From NCBI RefSeq assembly GCF_954871325.1, contig NC_088775.1, positions 39,967,561-40,031,560 of the forward strand: 64,000 nucleotides of DNA. Direction: 5' to 3'. Both the position numbers and the translations under genes were made by a program. Source of the DNA: Gordionus sp. m RMFG-2023. Taxonomy: Eukaryota > Nematomorpha > Gordioida > Chordodea > Parachordodidae. Under the pieces are notes generated by a model, which saw only the letters and a program-made list of their open reading frames with translations, was not told where the DNA came from and made no database searches. This document shows, piece by piece, positions 12,880 to 24,159 of the stretch; position 1 is the first letter of the stretch; each line of letters opens with the position of its first letter.

Positions 12880-13310
12880 ACTGCATTGATAAATTGGATT
12901 GCTAAAAATTAATTAATCATAATCAATCAAAATTTGATTATATAATATTTTTTTTTAAATAATAGAAACTTATTTTTTAAATGTATCAATTTTTTATTAT
13001 AAATATCAAATAATATAAAATTCTATTTTTACTTAATATTATTGGAAAAAAAATATATTTATTAGCTTATTACAACTTATATTTTATTTTTCAATTTAAC
13101 AAATATACATCCATAAGAGGGCGTTAAATGCATAAATATGAAAATATATTCTTAGGAAACCAGAATAATTATTGGATAGCGCTTTTTTTATATTTGGGTG
13201 TAAATACATGCGAAAAACCTAAAAAAAATTTAAAAAATATAGGTTTCTTTGACATTTAATTAATGAGTAGGTTTAGAATCGAAAAATAATAGAAAATTTT
13301 GTAAGGGACA
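12880..13310 (+). repeat. Family B leader, copy 1
   Basis: Runs from a ctgcattgataaattggattgc-like start through cataatcaatcaaaattt and acaaatatacatccataag to agggcgttaaatgcataaat. The same ordered segments appear at 19840-20126 and 29860-30340. Here it leads directly into the 290-bp satellite. It is not coding. Confidence 0.65.
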
Positions 13311-14155
13311 TATTGCTGGCGTTATTGATCAAAATCTCTTCATTTTTGGTTTATACCTGTATATTTATGTGTTAAACATTATCCTATAAAAGATTTTGAA
13401 AATATTATGATTTGACCGAATGCCGAGCTCAAAACCGACCACTTATATTCGATTGACCAAATTTGGTAGTAATATTAACTGGAAAGAGTTCATTTTTGGT
13501 TTATTTATCTATAAATAAGTGTAAATCATTATCCCAAAAATATTTTAAAAATATCGTGATTTGACAGATAACCGATTTGAAACCGACATACTGCATTGCT
13601 GGCGTTATACATAGAAAATTTTTTATTTTTGGTTTATACGTGTACAATAACGTGTTATGCATTATCCTAAAAAATATTTTGAAAATATTATGATTTGACC
13701 GAATTCCGAGCTCAAATCGACCACTTATTAAATATTTGATCAACCAAATTTGGTAACATTAATTGGAAAGAGGTTATTTTTGGTTTATTTATCTATAAAT
13801 ACGTGTAAATCATTATCCCAAAAAATATTTTAAAAATATCGTGATTTGACAGATAACCGATTTGAAACCGGGCCAATGACTAAATACTGCATTGCTGGCG
13901 TTATCCATGGAAAATTTTTTATTTTTGGTTTATGCGTGTAAAATAACGTGTTAAGCATTATCCTAAAAAATATTTTGAAAATATTATGATTTGACCGAAT
14001 GCCGAGCTCAAAATCGACCCCTTAAATATTCGATCGACCAAATTTGGTAGTAATATTATTTGGAAAATGTTTATTTTTGGTTTATTGATCTATAAATACG
14101 TGTAAATCATTATCCCAAAGAATTTAAAAATATCATGATTTGTCATATAATATAA
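13310..14155 (+). repeat. Family B satellite, direct array
   Basis: About 2.9 units, with attgctggcgttat recurring near 13312, 13596 and 13892, so the unit is about 290 bp. Each unit is a diverged dimer: one half carries gatttgaccgaatgccgagc, the other gatttgacagataaccgatt, both preceded by tttttggttta and an attatcc core. Confidence 0.8.
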
Positions 14156-15360
14156 CATTTTATGACCTCGGCCTGTAATTTTATATATTTCATTACTATG
14201 AAAAATTTTCTTAGTATTTTTTTAAATTTTGAAAATATGATCCGAAAAAAAATTTTAAACCCTCTATTATATGATTTTCTAGTTATTGAATTGATATTTA
14301 TTAAATCCAATCTTTTAAATTGGCAAAGTCATTGTTTAATTTAATAAGGAATTTATATAGTTTCTGTTCGAAACTAAAGGATGACTATATAACAAATATA
14401 AACAATATTCTATATATATAAATTATATTAAGTCTCTCTTGAATAAATACATTTTGTATTTTTCATGTATATTTAGGCTTCTCTTATATTTTGGATATAG
14501 CTATGTTATTCCTTTCAAGCAAATATATTTATAGTTTGTTAAAACGAAACATCGTGTTTAATTAGTTAATAAAATATTAAAATCATAAAATATACAACGA
14601 TGCTTTTACAATTTTTATAAAAATAATAAAGATTTATTTAAATCATTATTTAATTATTGTCATTAAATTTTATAACGTTATACATAGTTTGATTGTGGCT
14701 AAAGTTAAATGGATTTTATAATAGATGGAATGACGCTTTGCAATGCTCTGCATCTTTAATTACGTTTAGCATATCTTCGAAAAAATATATGATTGAGTTC
14801 TTACATGGATAATCAAATTATTTGGAGATCGACCTTTTCACTAGAGATTAAAAAATCAAAACGAGCCAAGAAATTGAATATTTCAAGTATCGGGATTCTA
14901 ATTTACATTTATTTTGATCAAAAGTAACTCGATGCTAAGAAGGCATATTGGTTAGTATCTATACCCTGTCGAGAAGTTCATAATAATGGGCTTAGAAGTT
15001 CTGGCCATGCTTACCACTATCATATTCGTTGCAGTCCCTAGGTTCTAAAGCTTTCAAACTTCGCACATTATGTTCATGTAATAGAAAATCTTTAAATAAT
15101 GCTATTTTTTATAAATATCTATTCGCATGCTTAGCAAATATCGAATATTTTATTTTATTGTTTTCTATTTCGAGTGTAATAAATTGATGGAATCTTCATT
15201 TATTAAATCATTGATAAACTGGTATGATTAGAAAGAAAAAAATGAGAGAAGATATAAAAAGCAGCAAAAAAGAAGAGAGAAGAAAGATGTATGAAAAAAG
15301 AATCGAGATGAAAGAAGATAGAAGATAGAAGAAAATCTAAAGAAGTAAGACAAAAGAAAA
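14156..15360. other. Unassigned interior of the family B inverted structure
   Basis: AT-rich sequence between the direct and inverted satellite arrays. No homology was recognised. A purine-rich patch (15230-15360, AGAA/GAAGA repeats) makes a low-complexity open frame on the minus strand that I do not regard as a gene. Confidence 0.4.
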
Positions 15361-15379
15361 TATGTGGTCCGTTTTGTGC

Positions 15380-15855
15380 TCGTTCGGTCAAATCATAATA
15401 TTTTTAAAATATTTTTTGGGATAATGATTAACACGTAATATACACATATAAACCAAAAATAAAAAATTTTTCATGCATAACGCCAGCAATGTAGTATTTA
15501 GTCATTGGCCAGGTTTCAAATCGGTTATCGGTCAAATCAAGATATTTTAAAAATATTTTTTGGGATGATATTTTACACGTATTTATAGATATAAACCAAA
15601 ATTGATTCCAATTAATATTACTACCAAATTTGGTCGATCAAATATTTAGTAAGGGGTCGGTTTTGAGCTCGGCGTTCGGTCGAATCATAATATTTTTAAA
15701 ATATTTTTTAGGATAATGCTTATCACGTTATTGTACACGTATAAACTAAAAATAAAAAATTTCCCATGGATAACATCAGCAATGCAGTATTTAGTCATTT
15801 GCCCGGTTTCAAATCGGTTATCTGTCAAATCACGATATTTTTAAAATATTTTTTG
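15380..15855 (-). repeat. Family B satellite, inverted array
   Basis: Inverted units of the 13310-14155 satellite, with ataacgccagcaatg near 15478 and a variant near 15768, about 290 bp apart. Together the two arrays make a roughly 2.5-kb inverted-repeat structure. The array ends abruptly where family A begins near 15857. Confidence 0.75.
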
Positions 15856-16137
15856 ATAATTAATTCTAAAATCATAATCTTTTTATTTAATCTGTACCAA
15901 AATTATTTTCATTATCAATGTCTACTGTCAACATTTATAAATTATTTTTATTTTGAAAAATATATTTACAATGCATATTTTTATATGTATATTTAAATAA
16001 ATAAAATAAAAAGATTATGATTTTAGAATTAATTATAAAATTATTATAATAATTTTTGCTATTTATTTATTAACGAGCTCTTTTAAAAAAAATGTAGCAC
16101 GCTAATGCTATCGATACTTAAAAAAATAGCTATGGAA

Positions 16138-17855
16138 TAGGCCTATTCAAAAACGAATTCGCGAATCAAATAATTTACTATTTGAATTCGTACGAATATT
16201 CGATTCTTTAATTTTAATTAAAATTAATTTGCTTATTCGAATTAATTTTTTTAATAAAATAAATCATACTCAAATATATTGACAAATTTTTTTATTAAAA
16301 TTTAATTTTAAACAGAAAAAATTATAATAATATGTAATCAATAATCTGATAATAAATAATATATAATATATAATCAAGTTATAAACAAAATTAAAATGTA
16401 TATTATTAATTTAATTTATAATTTAAGCCAATTTTAGGCAAAGAGTTTTTCTTTTATTATCTTCCTTATATGACATGCGGTTTTTTGACAATAAATTAGT
16501 TCCAACTGAGAAAAGCCTTTCACAAGCAGTTGATGTTCCTTGTATTCCCTTGCCATTTTCAAGAGCATGGGGATCCGATATGCATTTGCCTTCCACCACA
16601 TACGAATCATTCTAATAATGTTTCTTAGTTTTAAAATTGAAGGATCTAAAAATATTAAAATTTCTTTGGATATTAAATTAATTACATGGGCAAAGCATCG
16701 GATGTGCCCTATTTTTATTATGGATATTTTAAATAAAATGTATCAATAAATGTTTTATTATTAGTTGCATTATCTAAAGTTATATAAAAAATTTTATTCT
16801 CTAAATTATAAATTTTAATTATTTTAACAAAGGCTTTAAATATATTTTCACCTGAATGTGTTTCATTTATTGGACTGACATCCAAAATTATGTTATTTAT
16901 TTTAAAATTATCATCAATAAAATGGGCTGTTAGCCCTAAAAAAGGAAGCTGTGTTGCTAGTCCAAATGTCAGATGAAAAATTAATCTGGCTTTTATTTTT
17001 ATATATTTTTCCTTTACCAACTGTTCTTTTTCTGCAAAATTATACATGTGCAATTTAAGAGTATTGGAGCATATTGATTTTACAGAACAATCAAGATAAC
17101 TTATAAAATTTTTAAAATCATTTGAATTAATAATTTTAAAAGGCATATTATTATTTATCAATAATTTTAATAAATTTTCCTTAAAATTAATTTTTTTTTG
17201 AAGAATTTGGTGTAGACTTTAAAAAAATGTCAATTTTATTATTTTTTTTACTAAGGTGTGAATGAAACCTATTATAATGATTAATAAGATGAGATGTTGT
17301 TTTGCCTTTACATTTTATAATAATCTTGCAATGATTGCAAGCAGCCTTTTCACCGTCTTTAAGGATTTGATATTGATCCCATATGATTGCTCTCTTTTGT
17401 GAGGAAATTTTCTCATCTTCAACATCAAGCATAATTTCATCAGAAGCATTCTACTCTAACATAATTAGGCTAGTTAACAATAATTATTGTAGAGATGTAA
17501 TTTATTTTTATAAACCTCTGGTTTATGTAATTTTTAATATAATTTATTATGAGATTCAAAAAAAAAACTTTTCGTGAGATTCAAAAAATGTGGCAAATAA
17601 AAATTTAAATTTTCACTAGAAATTTTTGAATTTGTGCTAGAATTTTTATAAACACAAACACATCACCTGTCAGATTTGTAGGTCAACAAATAGAAATGAC
17701 AAATGTTAGATTTATTAAACAATTTATTAAATATTAGGAATAATTCGTTTTATTCGAATTGAATAAATGATTATTCGTATTCAGATAAAACAAATAATTT
17801 ATCATTCGTATTCGTAATTATTCGATTAGATTCGAATTATTTTTGAATAGGCCTA
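16138..17855 (-). mobile_element. hAT transposon, defective, BED-finger type
   Basis: Termini are TAGGCCTATTCAAAAA and its exact inverse TTTTTGAATAGGCCTA. They are flanked by a perfect 8-bp duplication, ctatggaa, at 16130-16137 and 17856-17863. Subterminal cgaattcg/attcgaat motifs are abundant. The transposase lies on the minus strand in pieces (16440-17432). The element is shorter than a full hAT because its middle is deleted. It sits inside family A, and the other family A copy at 60.5 kb shows the unfilled site. Confidence 0.93.
16440..17432 (-). pseudogene. hAT transposase fragments
   Basis: Three pieces in order on the minus strand. First, a BED zinc finger at 17187-17432: W-D-Q-Y, then CNHCKIIIKCKG and H-L-I-N-H-Y-N-R-F-H. 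Second, part of the RNase H-like catalytic region at 16718-17161: FLGLTAHFIDDNFK, then ETHSGENIF and FYITLDNATNNKTF. Third, the C-terminal dimerisation region at about 16450-16560: ACERLFSVGTNLLSKNR followed by MSY. The BED and catalytic pieces are in different frames, separated by a stop after SSKKN. The stretch between the catalytic piece and the dimerisation region is largely missing, so no functional transposase is made. Such proteins cut and paste hAT elements and generate 8-bp duplications, as seen here. Confidence 0.88.
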
Positions 17856-17999
17856 CTATGGAATAACGCGCTAAATATAGAACACTGCAAATTATATATT
17901 TCTAGTTCAGGATTTGAACCGAAAAAAGATTTAAAAAATTGTTTTATCTTCATTCTCTTTTATTTCTGTAAATTATATCCAACTAGACATTTTGTTAAT

Positions 18000-18600
18000 A
18001 TGTTGAGGGCCTGACTACCCATTAAGACAAAAAATGAATAATTTCAGTCAAACCATATTAAAATTAGCTTTTGTTTGATACCCATATCAAAAAGAAATTT
18101 TTACACCCCCCTCCACCCCCACCTCTCAGGTCATACCCCTCCAGACCAAGAATGAAGACTTTCAGTCAAAAAATATTAAAATTAGCTTTTATTTGATACC
18201 TATATCAAAAAAAATTATATTTCACACCCCCCCCCCTTCACCCCTACCCCCCAGACCAAGTCATACCCTTCCAGACCAAGAATGAAGACTTTCAGTCAAA
18301 CCATATTAAAATTAGCTTTTATTTGATACCCATATCAAAAAAATTATTTTTTACACCTCCCCCCACCCACCACTACCCCCCAGACCAGGTCATACCCATC
18401 CAGACCAAGAATGAAGACTTTCAGTCAAACGATATTAAAATTAGCTTTTATTTAATACCCATATCAATATTATATTTTACACCTCCCCCCCCTCAACCCC
18501 TACCCCCCAGACCAAGTTATACTCATCCAGACCAAGAATGAAGACTTTAAGTCAAACCATATTAAAATTAGCTTTTAATACCAATATCGATATTTTGTGT
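18000..18600 (+). repeat. Family A minisatellite array 1
   Basis: About five units of roughly 115-120 bp. Each has cagaccaagaatgaagactt, then cagtcaaaccatattaaaa, ttagcttttatttgatacc, catatcaaaaaaatt and a variable C-rich tract ending in ccccagaccaagtcatacc. The C-tract length differs from unit to unit. Short open frames across it only reflect the repeat. Confidence 0.85.
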
Positions 18601-19080
18601 TTATAAAAATATTTCTGACCCCCCAAGACCTAAACCCGCCCATTATGGGGGAGAGATTGACCTCTTGAATAGATCTTTTGATTAGCTATCGATTGATACC
18701 CTATTTTTGACATATCTTGTTTCATAAGGCCAAAAAAAACAACATTGAAAATTAATGAATAACAATAAAATTAAAAAACGAAACGAAACGAAACGAAACG
18801 AAACGCGCGGAAAACGCTTTCTAAAATAAGATTCTTCTATATCATGGTTCAAACGTGATAATGCTGTATAGTTCTTTATCCTAAATTGAAATTTTAAAGT
18901 GACCCCTTTAAATCCCGTGAAGATCTCGGATAGCTATGATCCCTTTAAATATTAAGACAAGTTTAGAAATAAAATAAGAAGGAATGACAAAAATAAATAA
19001 AAATTCATTTGAAGTTATTGACTTAATAAGTGACTTTAAAATAAATCCCCCCCCCCCCCCACCTTTTTATGACTAACAAT

Positions 19081-19839
19081 TTTGCAAAAAAAAAAGATTA
19101 AATATATAAAGAGATGGAGAATGTATTTAGCCATGGGCTATAGTGAGATACAGTAGCGTCACTACTAGCCTTTATAAACTCATGGGATTCGAAATTTTTT
19201 TTTTAAACTACTTTATTTTTTTAAATTGTCTGAATTTTTTTATATAATATTTTTAAAATGACCTTTTTCTAGATAATTTTTCCTTCAAATTTAACTTTTT
19301 TTAAAAGATATTTTAAAAAAAAAATTTAATTACGGAGGGGGGGGCTTTAAATTATTCAAGGAGTATATATAGCACATTATGGCATAGTTTTTATTTCCAT
19401 AGGTAGTAGTTATGTCGAAAACTTTAATTTATCCGAGTTTTTGAAATGGCCAAATCAATATTTAAAAAATATTACCTAAACCTCGAGTTTGGTATTCTTT
19501 TGACCAAATCTTTATAATAAAATAAAGCAATTGTGGTTGATGACTTAGAAACTCGGCTTAAATTATTTATAGAAAAATAAATCTTGATTTAACCATTTAT
19601 TTAATTCTATTAAAATGAGGATTTTGAAAACACTAGAGTGAGGATGCGCACATAGAAATTTATAGCAACAACCTAGCAAAGGTAACTTCTTTGAATCTAA
19701 AAACTGGTATGTTTACCTTCCAAAAATTAACCACCGATATATACAAAGGAAAAGATTTATGAATATGATGAATTAGTTCAATTTCTAATCAAATCGAAAT
19801 CAGCAAATCTGATTTGTTGGTAAAAAATTCACGGTATCG
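19081..19839. other. Unassigned AT-rich stretch
   Basis: No gene or recognised repeat was seen apart from C and G runs (near 19048 and 19336). Confidence 0.4.
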
Positions 19840-20126
19840 GCATGCTAAAATGCATTGCTAAAAAGCAATTAAAGATAATCAATCAAAATTTGTATATATA
19901 ATCTCTTTTTAAAAATAATTTTCAGAAATATTTTTTTAATGTATATAAATCAATTTTTTTTTTTAAAAATTGAGATTAAATATTAAATAATTTATAATTC
20001 TATTTTTACTTAATATTATTGGAAAAAAATATATATAATAGCTTATTACAACTCAAATTTTAATTTTCAATTTTAAAATTAACAAATATAAATCCATAGG
20101 AGAGCGTTAAATGCATAAATATGAAT
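19840..20126 (+). repeat. Family B leader, copy 2 (truncated)
   Basis: Shares atgcattgctaaaaagcaat, aatcaatcaaaatttg and gagcgttaaatgcataaata with 12880-13140. It is cut off exactly where a hAT-like end begins (20127). Confidence 0.7.
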
Positions 20127-20290
20127 TAGTATTGTTAAAGTAGTAACTAGTTACTTTTTGCTAAAAAATAACTTTTTTGCTAAAAAATAACTGTAACTAG
20201 TTATATTTTAAAAATTGTAACTAGTAATTGTAACTAGTTATATATTTTGAAATGTAACCGCCAAAAGTAACTAGTTACTTAAAAAATATA
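20127..20290 (+). mobile_element. hAT-like terminal fragment
   Basis: Begins TAGTATTGTTAAAG, the same terminus as the large element at 47991, followed by repeated gtaactagttac palindromes. No matching right end was identified; possible remnants reach about 20570. Family B is interrupted here. Confidence 0.5.
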
Positions 20291-21435
20291 TATTTATAAT
20301 CTATATATAATATTATTTTTAATATATAATTTCTTAAAATAATATAAATATTTATTAAAATTATAATACTATATCTATATTCTATGTAAAAATATATAAT
20401 TAAAAGAAGAGAAATAAAATAAAATAATGTATTTAGGTTTGGTCCGCGGGGCTTAATGATCCATGTATAGATAGATATACATTTGGATCGACAAATTTTG
20501 ATTGATATTCTTTGTCGTAGGTAGAAGCCTTTTTGGATCACCTGTAATCAAAAACGTAACCTTTGACCTATTGTTTTGAATAATTTTAGGACTTTTTTAA
20601 TTGTATATATTTATATTTATCTTTATAGATGTGTTCGAATATATTAAAAATAAATATAATCAATTGTAAGCAATATTTCAACAGTATATTTTTTATCAGT
20701 TTTGCAGGATTTTAATAATAAGTAGCTTAAACTTGAAATTATTTAAAGCAATTTTTTAAAATTTAATATTATAATAGTTATCGTGGGAGTGAGATTTCCA
20801 AATGTTTTAAAATCGATAGAGCCATAGCAGCAGGTTTCATAAAATCATATATATACATATCATATTTTTTAATTAACACTAACCATACAATATATTTATG
20901 AACGACATGTAATTATCTGAAAATCTCTATAATTCGGATTTATCAAATTCATCAAATTGACCATTCTCCTTAATAAGACTATTAATCTCACGGAGTTATA
21001 AAAAGAATTCCATATTGTTATAACCGGTTTATTAGATATCTTCCCATTTTTTCCTTAAATGACTTCACAGTTTCGAGACTGCCCATATTTATTCCACAAT
21101 TGGGAAAAATATTTGAGTTGGGATACTTTTTAACAAAGTTCAGACTTTGTACCTTAGTTTTCTTTAATGTTTTATATTAGCCCCAGGGCAGGTTAAGTAA
21201 TCTTCTTCTGAAGAAATATGTATAATTAAAGAGATAAAGAAAAATTATCATATCTTGATTGATTCATGTTAAATAATGGGAATTGATTTTTTTATATTTA
21301 AATTTGTATTGATATTTTGTATAACTTTAATTGGTATTATTTGAATATAACCTTATTTAATATTTAATATGTTTATGGAAACTTACGATTATTTTAGCCT
21401 GTAACCTTGCTTTTGTTTAAATTGTTTTTGTAATA
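20291..21435. other. Unassigned AT-rich stretch
   Basis: No gene recognised. The minus-strand frame at 20275-20541 is low-complexity Ile/Tyr-rich sequence. Confidence 0.4.
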
Positions 21436-21984
21436 TACAGGGTTTCCCATTCAAAAAAGGAAGTTTCAATCATAAAAAAAAAAGGTCCGATCAAAAAAGG
21501 AAAAGGTCCAAACAAAAAAGGAAAAGGTTCAATCAAAAAAGGAAAAGGTCCAAACAAAAAAGGAAAATTTCCAAAAAGAAAGGAAAAAGTCCGATTAAAA
21601 AGGAAAAGTGTCAAACAAAAAAGGAAAAGGTTCAATCAAAAAAGGAAAATTCCCAAAAGAAAAGGAAAATTCCCAAAAGAAAAGGAAAAGTGTCAATCAA
21701 AAAAGGAAAATTCCCATTCAAAAAAGGAAAATCGTATTTTTTTTAAATTTTTTTAAAAAATTTTATAAATTTTTCAATTTTTCTTAAATTTTTATTTATC
21801 TTATTTTATTTCTAACTTTTTGCGATTTCTTTACTTTATTTGTATCTTTTCTCAATTTATTTTTCTTACAATATTTTTTCTCAATTTTTATTCTTCTCAT
21901 TTTTGATAATTCTTTTGTATTTTTAAAAATAATTAATAAATTTAGGTCCATTTTTTAACAATACTTTACGTTTTTTTTTCATCA

Positions 21985-22585
21985 TACATATGTCGTAATT
22001 TATAAATGGATCATAACTATCCGGGATATTCACGGGATTTAAAGGGATCCCTATAAAATTAAAAATTACTATTTTTTAAAGCATAAAGAACACGGCATTA
22101 TCACGTTTGAACCATGATATAGAAGAATCTTATCTTAAAAAGCATTTTCCATGCGTTTCGTTTCGTTTCGTTTTTTTATTTAATTGTTATTCATCAATTT
22201 TTTATGTTGTTTTTTTGGCCTTATGAAATAAGATATGTCAAATATAGGGTATGAATTGATGGCTAATCAAAAGATCTATTCAACTGGAAGTCAATCTCTC
22301 CCCCATAATGGGCTGGTCTAGGTCTTGTGGGGTGAGAAATTTTTTATCAACACATCGATATGGGTATCAAATAAAAGCTAATTTTAATAAGGTTTGACTG
22401 AAAGTCTTCATTCTTGGTCTGGATGGGTATGACTTGGTCTGAGGGTGGGGGTAGGGGTGTATGGAGGGGTGGTGTAAAAAATAATTTTTTTTGATATGGG
22501 TATCAAATAAAAGCTAATTTTAATATCGTTTGACTGAAAGTCTTTATTCTTGGCCTGGATGGGTATGACTTAGTCTGGGGGGAAG
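21985..22585 (-). repeat. Family A, copy 2 (inverted, partial)
   Basis: Carries actatccgggatattcacgg, cgtttcgtttcgtttcg, and about two inverted minisatellite units with tcttggtctggatgggtat. It matches 18360-18940 in reverse and lies inside the Tc1/mariner element. Confidence 0.75.
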
Positions 22586-22822
22586 AAAAGGACATACATT
22601 GAAATATTTACCACCCTACAGTCCGTATCTTAATCCTATTGAGAATGTGTTTTTCAATGGAAGGATTTTGTCAGAAATAAAAATCCTAGTAACGAGGAAG
22701 AATTAATTCGTTTCATAGAACATGGAGAAAGAGGAATATCTGAGGAAAATGCCAAAAATTATTTTAGAAATATGGAGACCTATATTCCAAAATGTAGAAG
22801 GGGAGAAATTATTAATGATTAA
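22586..22822 (+). pseudogene. Tc1/mariner transposase, C-terminal fragment
   Basis: Reads GHT-L-K-YLPPYSPYLNPIENVF, the hallmark of the last catalytic block of DDE/DDD transposases (IS630/Tc1/mariner). After a one-base frame change near 22655 it continues W-K-D-F-V-R, HGERGISEENAKNYF and YIPKC to a TAA at 22820-22822. Everything upstream is missing; family A sequence abuts the fragment. The right TIR follows downstream, as expected for a single-gene element. Confidence 0.85.
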
Positions 22823-23251
22823 TATAAATTTTGTTTCTTACTATATTAAATATATATCGTAATTGTAATTAAATAATTTGATATGTAAAAAATTATAATA
22901 AAAAGTTGTCTGCCAAAAATTTAGTGAAAATTAAATATACTTAAAAGAATTATCAAAAATGAGTAGAAAAAAAATTGAGAAAAGATATAGTAAGAAAAAT
23001 AAATTGAGAAAAGATACAAATAAAGCAAAGAAATCGCAAAAAGTTAAGAAGGAATGACAAAAATAAATAAAATTTAAGAAGGAATGACAAAAATAAATAA
23101 AATTTAAGAAAAATTGATATATTTATAATTTTTTTAAAAAAATTATAAAAAATTACGATTTTCCTTTTTGAATGGGAATTTTCCTTTTAAGATTGAAACT
23201 TTTCGTTTTTTGATTGGACCTTTTACTTTTTTGAATGGGAAGCCCTGTATG

Positions 23252-24152
23252 TTGAGGGCCTGGCAGTCATACCCATCAAGACAAAAAATGAATAATTTCA
23301 ATCTAAAGATATTTAAACTAGATTTTATTTGATACCCATATCGATATTTTGTGGTGATAAAAATATTCCTGACCTCCAAGACCTAGACCCGCCCTCTATG
23401 ATTGATTATTATTATTACAATAAAAAAATATTTTTATTAGCTTTTATTTATACCCATATCAAAAAAATTATTTTTTACACCCCCCTTTACCTCTACCCCC
23501 CCCCCCCAGACCAAGTCATACCCATCCAGACCAAGAATGAAGAATTTCAGTCAAACGATATTAAAATTAGCTTTTATTTGATACCCATATCAAAAAAATT
23601 TATTTTTACCTCCCCCTACCTCTACCCCCCCCCCCCCCAGACCAAATCATACCCACCCAGACCAAGAATGAAGACTTTCAGTCAAACGATATTAAAATTA
23701 GCTTTAATACCCATATCAGTATTATTTTTTACACCCCTCCCCCCCCCCTCAACCCCCACCCCCCAGACCAAGTCATACCCATTCAGACCAAGATGAAGAC
23801 TTTAAGTCAAACCATATTTAAATTAGCTTTTATTTGATACCCATATCGATATTATTTTTTACACCCCCTTTCAACCCCTACCCCCCAGACCAAGTCATAC
23901 CCACCCAGACCAAGAATGAAGACTTTAAGTCAAACCATATTAAAATTAGCTTTTATTTGATACCCATATCGATATTTTGTGTTGATAAAAATATTTCTGA
24001 CCCCCAAGACCTAAACCCGCATATTATGAGGGAGAGATTGACCTCTTGAATGGATCTTTTGATTAGCTATCGAGATACCCTATATTAGACATATCTTGTT
24101 TCATAAGGCCAAAAAAAACAACATTGAAAATTAATGAATAACAATAAAATTA
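23252..24152 (+). repeat. Family A, copy 3 (partial) with minisatellite
   Basis: Begins gttgagggcctggcagtcat immediately after the mariner TA and ends aatgaataacaataaaatta, matching 18003-18790. It holds about six minisatellite units, most with C tracts of 7-11. The mariner element appears to have inserted in its left part. Confidence 0.78.
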
Positions 24153-24159
24153 TTGTCTC

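Larger units (their letters stand above)
15857..19080 (+). repeat. Family A interspersed repeat, copy 1
   Basis: In order: a short hairpin (15857-16035, arms attctaaaatcataatc), an agctatggaa site (now split by the hAT at 16138-17855), agttcaggatttgaaccg, a minisatellite (18000-18600), a gattagctatcgattgatac segment, a (CGAAA)n run at 18778-18806, and tcccgtgaagatctcggata near 18915. The same order, inverted, is found at 59205-60750; partial copies lie at 21985-22585 and 23252-24152. There is no coding capacity and the terminal structure is unresolved, so the class is unknown. Confidence 0.65.
21438..23247 (+). mobile_element. Tc1/mariner-like transposon with long TIRs
   Basis: Termini are CAGGGTTTCCCATTC and, inverted, GAATGGGAAGCCCTG, each flanked by TA (21436-21437 and 23248-23249), as in Tc1/mariner insertion. 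The TIRs extend several hundred bases: a ccwttttcctttttt-type purine/pyrimidine tandem repeat (about 290 bp on the left, about 90 bp on the right), then matching inverted sequence at 21740-21930 and 22950-23150. The interior was replaced or invaded by an inverted family A segment (21985-22585), leaving only the 3' end of the transposase. Confidence 0.82.

Noticed and set aside
15203-15391. Minus-strand Phe/Leu/Ser-rich frame
   Set aside because: It is produced by an AGAA/GAAGA purine patch; no homology and no gene context.
15857-19080. Calling family A a Helitron
   Set aside because: It is non-coding and satellite-bearing, but I could not establish TC...CTRR ends or a Rep/helicase relative, so the class is left open.
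23329-24049. Proline-rich open frames
   Set aside because: They follow the family A minisatellite and its C tracts, not a gene.
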